64,000 bases of DNA from Cercophora sp. LCS_1. Lineage: Eukaryota; Ascomycota; Sordariomycetes; Sordariales; Lasiosphaeriaceae. Shown piece by piece: positions 23,510-33,773 of the stretch. The notes beneath the pieces are model-generated. The model was not told where the DNA came from. It saw only the letters and a program-made list of their open reading frames with translations, and did not search any database. Both the position numbers and the translations under genes were made by a program. How positions within the stretch are numbered: position 1 is the first letter of the stretch; each line of letters opens with the position of its first letter. The DNA is taken from positions 558,001 through 622,000 of the forward strand of contig JAPZLL010000017.1 of assembly GCA_036250225.1 (NCBI GenBank), given 5' to 3'.

Positions 23510-26500
23510 TCAATTGACCTCTTCCTTAGGCTTGCCGCCAACATGCACCACCTCGTCCTCATCGGGATCCTCGATGCTCGTCCGGCTCTTGGCCTCGACC
23601 GCCCTGTCAATCCTCTTCCCATCATCCCCCATGACCTCCTCGCCACCCTGGCCCACCACGACCGGGAACTCGGGCGCCTTCTCGGCCGTGGGTGTCTTGT
23701 CTGGGTCCACCGCTCCGTCGTCCTCCTTCTCTTTTGTCTTGAACGTCTGCGTTGAGAACGGCCAGAGTCCACTAAACGGACTGACCCCCGTCTTCACAGC
23801 GCTCGGGTGGACAGGGAGCGGCTTGAGCAGGATCTTCTCCCGGGCAGGGTCAATCCCTGTCACCACCCCGCCCTGTGCGACATCCTTGCCCCGCCCCTCC
23901 ACCTCGGGCATGGCAAAATCGCCAAACTCTTCGTCTTCAATGTCATCGTCCACATCGCCAGGGCCGTCAGAGTCGCTGTCGTCCCGTCCGTCACCAAAGC
24001 GCTCCGTGTGCTTGCCAGACTCCTGGTCGAGCTTGCTGGGCCTTGCGCTGCGGACGACGCCGCGCCACCAGGACCCACGGTTCCAGCCGCTGGACTCAGG
24101 ACCCTCGCCGAGGACGTCGACATCATCGTCATTATCACTTCCAGAGCCGCTATTCACTTCGTCGTCTTCGTCGTCCGCAAAAGGGTTGCGAAGATCGTCT
24201 TTTGAGCTTGTGGGAATAACAAATGATGAGGGGGCGCCCGAGGACTCCCCCGCCGACGTCGAGGCGTCTTCTTGGCTGCCGTTTGCTGCTGCCGCTGCGG
24301 CGTTGCGTTTGTTCATGGCGAGTCGTGCTGCCAGCTGGAGACGGGCGCGGGAGGGAGGAATGTTAAGCGGCGGTGGGGGCGGTGGGGGCGGGGGAATTGA
24401 CGGTGGATTCAACGAGTTGCCGTTGTTTGCGTTCAGCGGGTCGGTATATGCTCGGAACTAGCGACCCATTAGTAACATGGTTGAGAACAAAACGACCAAG
24501 TAGAGTTTGGGCAATGCATCACGGACAGAGTGGGAGCCGATCCCAGCGGAAGAGTGGCAGCAGTTGGCGATCCGGGGCAAAGTCTAGGAAACCAAGGAAA
24601 TCCGCCACTCGGCCTCATCACTAGACATGAGAGCGACCACAACCAGATACAATGTCCACTATGATATTTCTAATCCTTTCAGACAGGAATATAGGAAGAT
24701 GCACGACACAAGACCCAATCCGCCAGCCCTATACCTACGGTCTCACCTCGGCGAGCCGCGAGATAAGGCCGGTCATATCACGGACAAACTCTTGGAGTTG
24801 AGAGGCGTGCAACGGATCCGGAGCGGGCTCGTCCAGGACACCTTCTGCGGCCGACGCAAGCTCATGGAACTCGTCGACGCCGTCGCAATCCGGGAACTGA
24901 ATGATTTCGAGATCCTCTTCGTTGTCCGGCTCCACAGAGCTGGGTCTGGTGCTGTATCCGGGACTGGGGCTGTACCTGTACCTGGGATTATCGGTGGTGT
25001 TGGTGGTGCCGTCCGAGTGGGGAATGGTGGGGGCGTCCAAGTCAACGTCGAGAAAATCTTCAGGGTCATCCTAGGCGTTGCAAATGTCGCAATCCGACTC
25101 CTCGTCGTGGAACTCGGTGCAAGTCATTTCAACCCCCTCCATCGGGTCCGGATCCAAGCCGGGCGCGTCCTGGTCGAAGTAGAACCGTTGGGTCCGGTTC
25201 GGGGGCCCGCTTGAGCCAGTGCCAATGTCCGGAGGAAAGCTAAGACAAAAGTCACCCACCTCATTGTTGACGTCCTCCTCGTTGTCCTGCTCCTCGTCAT
25301 CATCCTCGTCACTTGAGCTGCCAAACCCGCTCATGAGCGTGCCAGCACTAATGGCAAACGGCCCAATCCCGCTACCTGCCCCATTGTCAGACACATCCTG
25401 CCCGCCGTTGAGCCCGGCGTCTGCAAGAGCACTCGAGGGGCCGCTTCCTCCAAGGCCGATCGATCCAAGACCAGAAAGCCCCATGCCGGCCAGGCTGCTG
25501 GCGCCGGCGCGGTTGGCATGGGCTACGTCGGGTCGCACGCCACCGAGAATGGCATTATCACGCTCGCGTGTCTCTGCGAGCGCACCCTCCACATAGTTGA
25601 TCCAGTCCTGGGCCATAACCCTGTCAAGGACAATATCACTGAGTAGCTCTGGGGGATGTCGCTCGGTGAACTTGACCACCTCCTCGGCGATGAGGGTCAG
25701 ATGCCCCATGTATCCCATGCGCGTCTTGCTCTGGGCCTGAGAGCGCTCGCTCGCCAGCTGGCCGTTGATGATCTGGTTGGTGATGTCGGCCGACTCGAAC
25801 AGGCTGATGGCGAGCGTGGGGTTGTAGCCACGATCCATCGGGCCGTTGAACACTTGCTGCACAATGTCGTACACCACATTGTGAAGGAAGTTGTTCCAGG
25901 GGTATGAGAAAAAGAAGCCCAGGATGGTCGGAACCACACGGTTCTCGACAAACTGCATCTTGAGATAGTCGCCAACAACTGGTTTGGGCGTGACCGGCGT
26001 GTTGTCGTCGATCGGGGTGGTTGAATCACCAACAGCAGTTACCTGTGATACTTCCTGTGCAGTCTCAGGCTCGGGGGCTCGGGGCGGCGCTGGCGCCTCG
26101 GGTGCCTCGGGTGCCTCGGGTTGTGTAGCCGCGACATCTTCCAGCGAGTCGTCCTTGGACTCGGTCGCCTTCTCCGCAGCTGCGGGAGGGAGCGAGTCCC
26201 GCTTGCTAGAGAACAATGGCGCAGGCGTATCCTCGGGGTGGGGAGATAGCTCTTCGGGAGCTGTGGGTGCATTGGCCGGCTCGACAGTCAGTTTGTCTGG
26301 CTGTGAACCGGGCTCTGAGGTGGTGGGTGTCAGAAGTGGGGTCCCAGTTTGATCACTGGATTCCGACTTGGTATCCTCCCCGGACTCTTGTTGCTGCTCG
26401 CCCTCAGCCTGTTTCCCACCGGCCTCTGACTTCTTCTCGTCAATCGAAAGATCCTCCAACGACAGATCGGCCTTCTCGGTGTTCTCTGTCAGCTGAGGTG

Positions 26501-28211
26501 CCTTCTCACCAGCTCCAACACCAGACGCCAATACCGCGTGCTTCTTGGACGGCGATAAGGGCGCAACCACCAGCTCCGGGTCGTCAAACTTTGGCCTCTC
26601 CTGGTCATCAAGCTCACGGACGTTCAGTCTCGGGGAGCTCAAGGGCTCGTCGACAAAGTCGTCCTCGTCCTTATCCAGGAACGACGATGAAGGACCGGGC
26701 ATCGGCACTTCCGGAAGCTCCTCAACTCCGTGTGAGTTATCCTCATCTGGGGCGTGAGTGACCTCCTCGAACCCGTCATCATCGGCCGAGCTGTTTGTGA
26801 TCTCGAGCTTCCGTACGACCTCCGGTGACGAGCTCGAGGTGCGCATCGTAAGCTCCTCGACCGACGATTGTGGCTCCTCCCCGCGCGCAGGATTCAGGCG
26901 CCCCTCGGCCCTCATGCGTTGACGCTGAGCGTCCCGAGAGGCAATGAACTCCTCGGAGCCCACCTCGTTGAGCAAGCCCATGTTGCTGCAGTGCAAAAGT
27001 TCGGCCATCAACTCGCATGTTTTGAAACGGTCAAAGCCCAAGGGTTCGATCTTTCCGCCGAATGTTGAGTCCAGGCGCTCTTTCTGTGCAGGGGCGTTCA
27101 TAATCAGGTTCATAAAATCGGGAACGTGTTCCGCAAACATGCGAAGCAGGGTCCCCAGATATATCGGGTCGCGACTTGATGGGGTTGTGCTGGCATCCAC
27201 GCCGTCCGGGTCGTAGTCCGAGTTGTTCTTTCTGATAACCTCGATGACGATGCCAACACCGCAGGTCAACGGGTTTCCGCCGCCAAGCATGTATTTTATC
27301 AGTTGTTCCACGCAAGGCTTGGACACCAGCTGTCTTGTGAGCTCGTTCGGGCCGATACATGTCTGCTCGTTCTGCGAAGCGTTGGCCGAAACTGTAATGA
27401 TCGCTTTCATAAAATCGCCAGCCGAGGTTTGGGTCGCCCAACTATTCTCGGGACCGAGGAAAGACAGCAACGTCGGGATAACATCTTGGGTATAAAGCCA
27501 CTGTAATTTGTTAGCCTAGCTCTGGCAGGGGACGCGGAGGCCTACCTCGACAATGCCCTGGCCGCTCTCGGTTCGCTCCAAGCTGATTATTCTGAGCAAA
27601 AGGTCCATGATCATTGGACAGTCGACATGCTTCAAAATGTCGGCAATGGCGCCCTCGAGAGATTTGAGTAAATCCAGCATGTCCTCCGTCTTCTTGTCAA
27701 ACAACGACTCGTTGACCTTTGTGAAATAGCTCGCTTGGAGGGGATCCAGCGGGGTCGGACGCTTGAGAAACTGCCAGAAATTGCGCAACAGAGACCTGCT
27801 CTCCATAAGAGCTTCGCAAATTGACCAATTATCAGAGGACAGTATCTCAGCGGCGACAAAGGCATATCGGTTGCGCTTCTTCTCCATCTCTTCCTCGCTG
27901 CCTTCGGCGGCCTTGGAGGAGGCGCGCGATCTGGAAAACGGGAGCGCAATGCTCTTGCCCCGATCGTCGTCATCATCTTCCTCGTCATTGTCGCGGGAGG
28001 CTACCGGGGCGAGCTTGGGAGCAACAACGTATTCCAACAGCCTCTCCAAGACCTTTTGGTCGCGTAGATATTCGACTAGTTTTGCATTGTGCTGCTTAAG
28101 CTCCTGGATCAGGTCGCTCTCGTCAAGGAGATCCTCGAGCTCGAAATTGTCCTTCTCGAGGATGGTGTCGATCGTAGAGATGTTGGCATAGCCGCCAAAT
28201 CTCCAGAACAT
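23510..28211 (-). CDS. SIT4/PP6 phosphatase-associated protein (SAPS family)
   Basis: Regulatory subunit of SIT4/PP6-type phosphatase, acting in nutrient signalling and the cell cycle. Exon 1 (28211-27546) begins MFWRFGGYANISTID, the SAPS start. A 45-bp intron (27545-27501) joins VE to WLYTQDVIPTLLSFLGPENS, and the helical SAPS domain runs to about residue 430. An acidic, disordered middle follows, then a second conserved block ending in GSSSDED. The last exon (24457-23510) encodes FRAYTDPLNA, a run of nine prolines with LNIPPSRARLQLAARLA, and a tail with EEFGDFAM and RTSIEDPDEDE. The join between is unclear. The frame continues past GAG at 25260 to a TAG at 25071-25073, then stays open for 108 codons to a good donor at 24746. 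Either a 802-bp intron (25259-24458) joins VNNE to FRAY (1284 aa), or coding sequence interrupted by TAG is used. A 189-bp intron (25259-25071) is a third option. Confidence 0.88.
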
Positions 28212-29777
28212 GTTGGGCGAGTCGCGTTATGTCACGGCGCCGGCAAGAGAGGGGCAGCGCCGAATGGAAAAGGAGTGTCGGGGTGGGCTCGTCGAAGGCC
28301 GAGGTGAGGGCATGCGTCGGCCGAATCGGCGAAGGATATAGAGTGGGTCGTCTATGCTCTGAAATGCAAGGCCTCTCGGCACACAAATGGGTATCTTGAC
28401 GTCTAGTATCTGAGATAGACAATTAGCACACGCACAGAGGAGGAGTAAGTAAGCGATGCAGCTGTGTCGGCGCCGGTGCTGGGGGCAGCAGGGCAGGTTG
28501 AGGAAGCTGGGGCTGCGGGCGGGTGACGCAGCACGTGAAGCCAGAAGAGGGACAAGTTGCTAGCGGGCAATCCCTTTGCGACGCGCAACAGAGCCCGGGC
28601 GCGCACACTGCAAACACTTCTCAAGCGATTCTGCATCGCAGCCGCCGCGAATGTCTTGGGCGTCGTCAAGGCGCCGAGGGGCAGCTGGGTTGCGCTTCCG
28701 ACGCCGCACACTGGAAAGGGGGGAGGGGAGGGAGCCACGTACAGGAACTCGTGAATGCCAGTAATGTTACAACAATTAATCGCGTGTCGAACTCGGCGAT
28801 GCAGGGAAATACGCCTCGTCTAGAATCATGAATGATGGCCGAGGGGCTCGCAAAGCGGGGGTCGATCGCGGAATGCGGTTGCGGAGGGCAGTCGAGATTG
28901 TATTTCGTCGTCGTTCGAAATTGAAATGAAGTCGGCGGGTTGGGTCACGCACTGGTGGCTCCTTGCTTTGGGGGGGCAAGCGGCTGCCCAAGCGTTGACT
29001 GCCTGCAAAACCCCACCAGCTCTAGAAGCGCGACGCTGATTGGCGAAGCGACGCAAAAACCAGCGGCGCCAGCCAAAATAATCCTAGGTCAACAGGAGCC
29101 CAACGTGCTCGACGACGCAAGATGGGATAGAAGCCATCTCCAAACTTTCATTTTTTTAATCTAAATTCTGAGACACGGCCTGTACACCGCCCATAACAGT
29201 GAGGGGCAGCGAATAGCCCGTCTTGTCCGCTCACTTCTGATTATTCTGTACAGGTGGGATGCTGGCCAGGGTTGGGCGTTGACGAAAGAGGCGCTCGGGC
29301 CACAATTATTTGGTTGGGCACATTTTCCGGGGAATGGGATTGGCTTCGTTATCGCTCAGCATGCAATGTTCGGGGAGGCACACAGGCGGCGGCTCAATCA
29401 GGTCAGTTCCCTGGCTGATGGCGGCCGTCATTCGTCTCTCAGATCCGAGGACAGATTTCGGTATCTTCCAATTGTTGGTCCACCCCTGAGCTGACTGCCC
29501 GTCAGCTGTCGGTCATCATCAGAAATGTCGAAATGACGTTGACAGACAAACTCCAATTCAAGCACGCAGACAGACCAGCGGGCGAACAGGATACCTGGGT
29601 CCCGGCAGAGATGCAGCAGCCCGAAGCCGCTCATTGTTTCTCGCATGGCATTGTTTATCAGAAACATCGGGCCATGGCAAACCGCCAAGCAGCGATCTCA
29701 CTGCCGTCGCGAAACCGCGATTCTGCCACGTTTTACCCCAGTCCCACGTGCGCCAAATTTATCACCAGCAATATACC
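28212..29777. other. Intergenic region upstream of the SAPS gene
   Basis: The left part is the SAPS promoter and 5' UTR. The frames seen are short and lack any family signature on either strand. No RNA gene was found. Confidence 0.55.
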
Positions 29778-30058
29778 ATGCCCCTGCTGACTAAGGAGTC
29801 TCGTGCCACCATACGACACCAAGGTTTGTATTTGTGCGTATTCATCCCAGGTTATCCCTTGATCGGACAGACGACCAAGAGTGTCACGCCCGTCTCCGTC
29901 CTCTCATCAAGGAGGCCAAGCTTGGCCAAAAGGTTTCGCAATTGCCCATTTTTCACGCCTACGCCATTGTTTGCGGAGGAATCAACCCAGTGCTTGACTC
30001 ATTGAAATCGTGGATGCTTCCATTCCGTCTTGGAATTTGTCATTGGAGTCGAAACTAG
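29778..30058 (+). CDS. Possible small spliced gene or gene fragment, unrecognised
   Basis: ATG at 29778 opens MPLLTKESRATIRHQ. A 47-bp candidate intron (29824-29870, GTTTGT...GACAG) would join this to DDQECHARLRPLIKEAKLG and further residues, ending at TAG 30056-30058, for 77 aa in total. The second exon has fairly regular codon use and an amphipathic, charged composition, more protein-like than the surrounding frames. No family is recognised and the donor is only moderate. It could be the start of a larger broken gene or a chance structure. It ends 131 bp before the 3' end of the DszC-like gene on the opposite strand. Confidence 0.3.
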
Positions 30059-30189
30059 CCATTTCACACTCCTGCTCACTATATCGCCTTGGAGCTTGAC
30101 GCCAAGAACTACGGTCACAAAAAGTCTCCTTCCAATCTGGTACCCAGTTCCCTTGAATTCAAAGGTATCTCAACATTTTATCTGACTCT

Positions 30190-31588
30190 CTATGTGTACC
30201 AGGTAGGCTCCGGGACCTCATCCAGCAACAGATATCGTCCCAACTCCCTGTTCTTGTATGCCACCGGGTCATGGAGGGTATGTGTCCTGAGGTCGCGGAA
30301 GAACCTATCCAGACCAACCTTGCTCGCCGTAGCCCTTGAGCCCGTCACCTCAAATACACCAGCCGTCACCCGCAGGCCCGTGTCTGTGGTGACCACCTTG
30401 GCCGACGCAACCCACTCAGCCCAGTCACCACGCTCGCGAGCTGTCAAACCAGCACGGTTGTTTCCGTACTTGGCATACAGCTTGTCAGCTTCATCACCCG
30501 CCCTGTCGACGAGGGTCTCGGCAGCGCGCAGGTGCGCAAAGAAGTTGCCGTAGGTGGAAAGGATGTAGAACTCATCCGTCGCCTTCTCCTTGTTCTGCGT
30601 CATGTTAGAGCTGCTGATGAAAACTGAGGCTAGAACAGGGGACTTACATCTCCACCAAAGGGCCAGGCACGTGTGTTCTTGAGGGTGTAGTTCTTGGCAA
30701 ACTCCAACGCGCCCTGGGCAATGCCGAGATAGAAGTTGATGAAGACCAGTTGGATAGTCGGGAGCAACAAGGAACCAAACTGGATGCCCAGCCACGCCGG
30801 GTCGGGCTGCTTGGTGGCGACATCCCACCCAAGGGCGTCAGACCACGAAGCAGAGACGTTCTCGACGGTGGCACCGCCGGACTCGGTCAGTCGGAGACCA
30901 ATGTTGTCCCAGTTGTAGGCAAACTTGATGCCGGCCTGTCGAGTCTCGACAAAGGCAAAAATGTGGAGTTCTGGTTTGTCGTGGAGAGCGCCCTCGAGCA
31001 CGATGAGATCGGACACGGCAGCGCCGGTCGTGAAGTGCTTGGCACCGTTGAAGGTGATGGTGTCGTCATCATAGGTGATCCTGAGATCGCTGTCTCGGGG
31101 ATTGACAGCGCCACCGATGTAGTAGTTGTTCTCAAGAATCACCTTGTGCCAGCGGTCAGCCTGCTCAGGAGAACCGACGACATCTGCCGTTGTGGACCAG
31201 AGGAGGTGGTAGCCCAGAAGCATACCAATGGAGCTAACTGTGGTTAGCGAGGGCTGTGAAAATCGAGAGAAGAACCATACCCATCACCCTTGGCCACTTC
31301 ACGGATGGCCTTGTATCCTACACTCCATGGCTGCTCGCCACCGCCATACTTGGCGGGACCCAGGACCTTGAGAAGACCCGAGTGTTTGAGGAGGGTGACC
31401 TCGGCGACTGGAGACTTATTGGCCTTCTCGCGGGTAGCGGCATCAGGGGCAAGGACAGCGGCGACGTCCCGTGCTCTCTGGATCCAGCCCTCGGCATCAG
31501 TGGGAAGAGTTGACCACTTGGACTGGTATTCCTGGTAGACCGCAGGGTCCGAAGCAGGATGTATCTGAACCTGGACGTTGTCCGCCAT
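30190..31588 (-). CDS. DszC/MsuC-like flavin-dependent sulfur monooxygenase (acyl-CoA dehydrogenase fold)
   Basis: Three exons, 31588-31281, 31233-30648 and 30594-30190, with introns of 47 and 53 bp that restore frame, give 432 aa. The fold is that of acyl-CoA dehydrogenases, but landmarks match the DszC/MsuC/SfnC monooxygenases: LLGYHLLW (His about 112), NGAKHFTTGAAVSDLIV, NWDNIGLRLTESGG, FINFYLGIAQGALEFAKNYT and a C-terminal block GLDRFFRDLRTHTLHDP (about 392-408) whose two His are in the places used by DszC. Acyl-CoA dehydrogenases instead have a catalytic Glu not evident here. DszC oxidises dibenzothiophene and MsuC oxidises methanesulfinate, both using FMNH2 from a separate reductase. 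The divergent neighbour is sfnG, so an alkyl-sulfinate or sulfone substrate is more likely than an aromatic thiophene (inference). No targeting signal is seen, and no flavin reductase lies nearby. Confidence 0.88.
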
Positions 31589-32501
31589 TATTCTGAACGT
31601 AGTATTATCACAAAAAAAGACGAGGTGACGTATGCGGCTCGAAGTATGGGAGCAGCAGAAGTGGTACGATGGGATACACCCAAACACCCTCCCTCATAGC
31701 AGCAAGCAACCCCTCTATTAATACCCTGTGATTGGATTATATCCGCGCATCGCCAGCGATTCACGCCATCACCGGAATGACGAACTGAGACTTGCGAATG
31801 TCGCCAACCCCATCCGGGCTCCCTTTCTCACGCCATCTGCGGCAACCATCATCACCAACCGCCAACCACTGCCCCTCACACAGCCGACTCCTGGGACAGC
31901 ACTCGCGCTGGTTGCCCCTCCATGGTCCTGAACGACGATTGCGCAACCGCTAGCACCTATGAGCCCATCCGGCCCAAAGAGCTTGGTATGCGCACATTTG
32001 CGTGACAGACCGGGACCGCCAAGCCCAACCACACGTAGGATCGTGGATCCGGGATGAGGGCATCCCTCGCGCCAGGGGCGCAAAGCATCCATCCCGAGCC
32101 TCCGAGGCCCGTAGTTCGGGCCAGATCGTCGTCCAAATGCCTGAGACTGGCGATGCACCGGCGCAATGGGGGTAGCCGAGCGCGCCGGGTCGCTCCGTGT
32201 TCCCCACGCCAAGAAGGGATATGTCTCCCAAACACTGGGGTCTAGAAGCAATCACACCATCGGGCCTAGGGATGAGCAACACAATCGCCGTCCACAACCG
32301 CGCGGGAGAGAGCACTATACTGCAAGTACGTCACGCAGGATCTAGCAGCCAAGAGATTTTAGAATGGAGCCAACAAGGACCCAGAACACCGAACGACGGC
32401 AAACACTATTTGATGCCCTCCACGACAAACGTCAAAAGCAGGAGGAAAAGTCACTAAACCAAGACAAATCAAACTCAGTACTAAGCAAACCCATCATCAC
32501 A
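31589..32501. promoter_or_regulatory. Shared bidirectional promoter of the sulfone pair
   Basis: The 913 bp between the two divergent start codons is the only regulatory space for both genes, so co-regulation is likely. Two ATG-N4-CAT sequences (31988-31997 and 32054-32063) recall the outline of Cys3/MetR-type sulfur-control sites, but neither fits the full ATGRYRYCAT consensus. No other gene is supported inside; the overlapping open frames on the minus strand here look like chance. Confidence 0.5.
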
Positions 32502-33729
32502 ATGGCCGACCCATCCAACCTCAACAGCGACCCAAACCGGCTCCTCTTTGCGTGAGTCCATACCCCTCCCCTCACCACCACCGTACCCCAAACTAACAAA
32601 CACAAGCTACTGGGTCCCCAACGTCTCCGGCGGCCTCGTCATCTCCAAAATCCCCCAGCGCACCTCATGGGACCTCAAATCCAACCTCCGCTACGCCCGT
32701 GCGGCCGAGACCAACGGCTTCGAATACGCCCTGACGCAAATCCGCTTCACAGCCTCCTATGGCGCAGCGAACCAGCACGAATCCGTCTCCTTCTCGCAAG
32801 CCATCCTGTCGGGAACCGAGAAACTCAAAGTCATTGCTGCCATCTTGCCGGGGCCATGGAACCCCGCCGTGGCCGCCAAGCAAATCGCCAGCATCGACCA
32901 CTACTCTGAGGGCCGCATCGCCGTCAACATTGTCAGCGGCTGGTTCAAGGGCGAGTTCACGGCCATTGGCGAGTGGTGGCTCGACCACGCGGAGCGGTAC
33001 CGACGGTCCAACGAGTTTATGCGCTGTCTGCGGGGGATCTGGACGGCACCGGAAGACGAAGGGTTCACGTTTGCGGGTGACTTTTATCGGTTCCGCAACT
33101 ACCGGCTCAGTCCGAAGCCGGTGCAGAAGCCGCACCCAGAGATCTTCCAGGGCGGGAACAGCGATGACGCACGACATAACGGCGCTGAGGTGTCGGACTG
33201 GTATTTCATGAATGGAAACGATCTCGAGGGGTTCAGGAGCCAGATTGAGGATGTCAAGGCACGGGCTGCCAAGTTTGGGCGGGAGAAGCACGTGCGGTTC
33301 GCCGTCAATGGGTTTGTCATTGTGCGCGAGACCGAGGAGGAGGCTGTTCGCGTGTTGCAGGAGATCCAGGGCAAGGCGGATGCTGAGGCTGTTGAGGCGT
33401 TCAAGGCTGCGGTGCAGACGGCGGGCGCGAGCACGAACAACAAGGTGGGCATGTGGGCGTCGAGCCACTTCAAGGATTTGGTGCAGTATAACGACGGGTT
33501 CAAGACGAAGCTCATTGGCACCAAGGAGCAGGTGGCTGAGCGGATTGTCTTGCTCAAGAGCCTGGGTGTCAATCTGGTGCTGACAGCTTTCCTGCACTAT
33601 GAGGAGGAGGTTGAGCAGTTCGGCAAGGAGGTCATCCCGCTGGTTCGGAAGCTCGAGGCTGAGGGGAGAGGAAAGGATGCTGCCTTTGAGATTGAGCAGA
33701 CTGGCGCTGTGTACAGGAAAGAAGCCTAG
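32502..33729 (+). CDS. sfnG: FMNH2-dependent dimethylsulfone monooxygenase, SfnG family
   Basis: Two exons, 32502-32551 and 32607-33729, are joined across a 55-bp intron (GTGAGT, branch AACTAAC, ACAAG), giving 390 aa. The join recreates FAYWVPNVSGGLVISKI, the SfnG start. Further family blocks are RTSWDLKSNLRYA, QIRFTASYGAANQHESV, KVIAAILPGPWNPA, GRIAVNIVSGWFKGEF, EIFQGGNS, VSDWYFMNGN and LVQYNDGFKTKLIGT. This is a bacterial-luciferase-like TIM-barrel enzyme that uses FMNH2 and O2 to cleave dimethylsulfone to methanesulfinate for sulfur supply. Resemblance to bacterial SfnG runs the whole length, with about 17 extra N-terminal residues. Its divergent partner is a DszC/MsuC-like enzyme suited to a later oxidation. 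A required FMN reductase must be encoded elsewhere. AATAAA at 33742 may be the polyadenylation signal. The nearly full-length bacterial similarity suggests ancient transfer followed by intron gain (inference). Confidence 0.92.
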
Positions 33730-33773
33730 GTTGAGATTAGCAATAAAAAAAAGGATACCCCAAAAGAAAACCA

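Noticed and set aside
30190..31588. Calling this gene an ordinary acyl-CoA dehydrogenase
   Set aside because: The C-terminal GLDRFFRDLRTHTLHDP block and the GYHL motif fit the DszC/MsuC monooxygenases, and the sfnG neighbour supports that reading.
31988..32063. Cys3/MetR sulfur-control sites in the shared promoter
   Set aside because: Only the outer ATG...CAT halves match; the inner four bases do not follow RYRY, so these are kept only as a remark.
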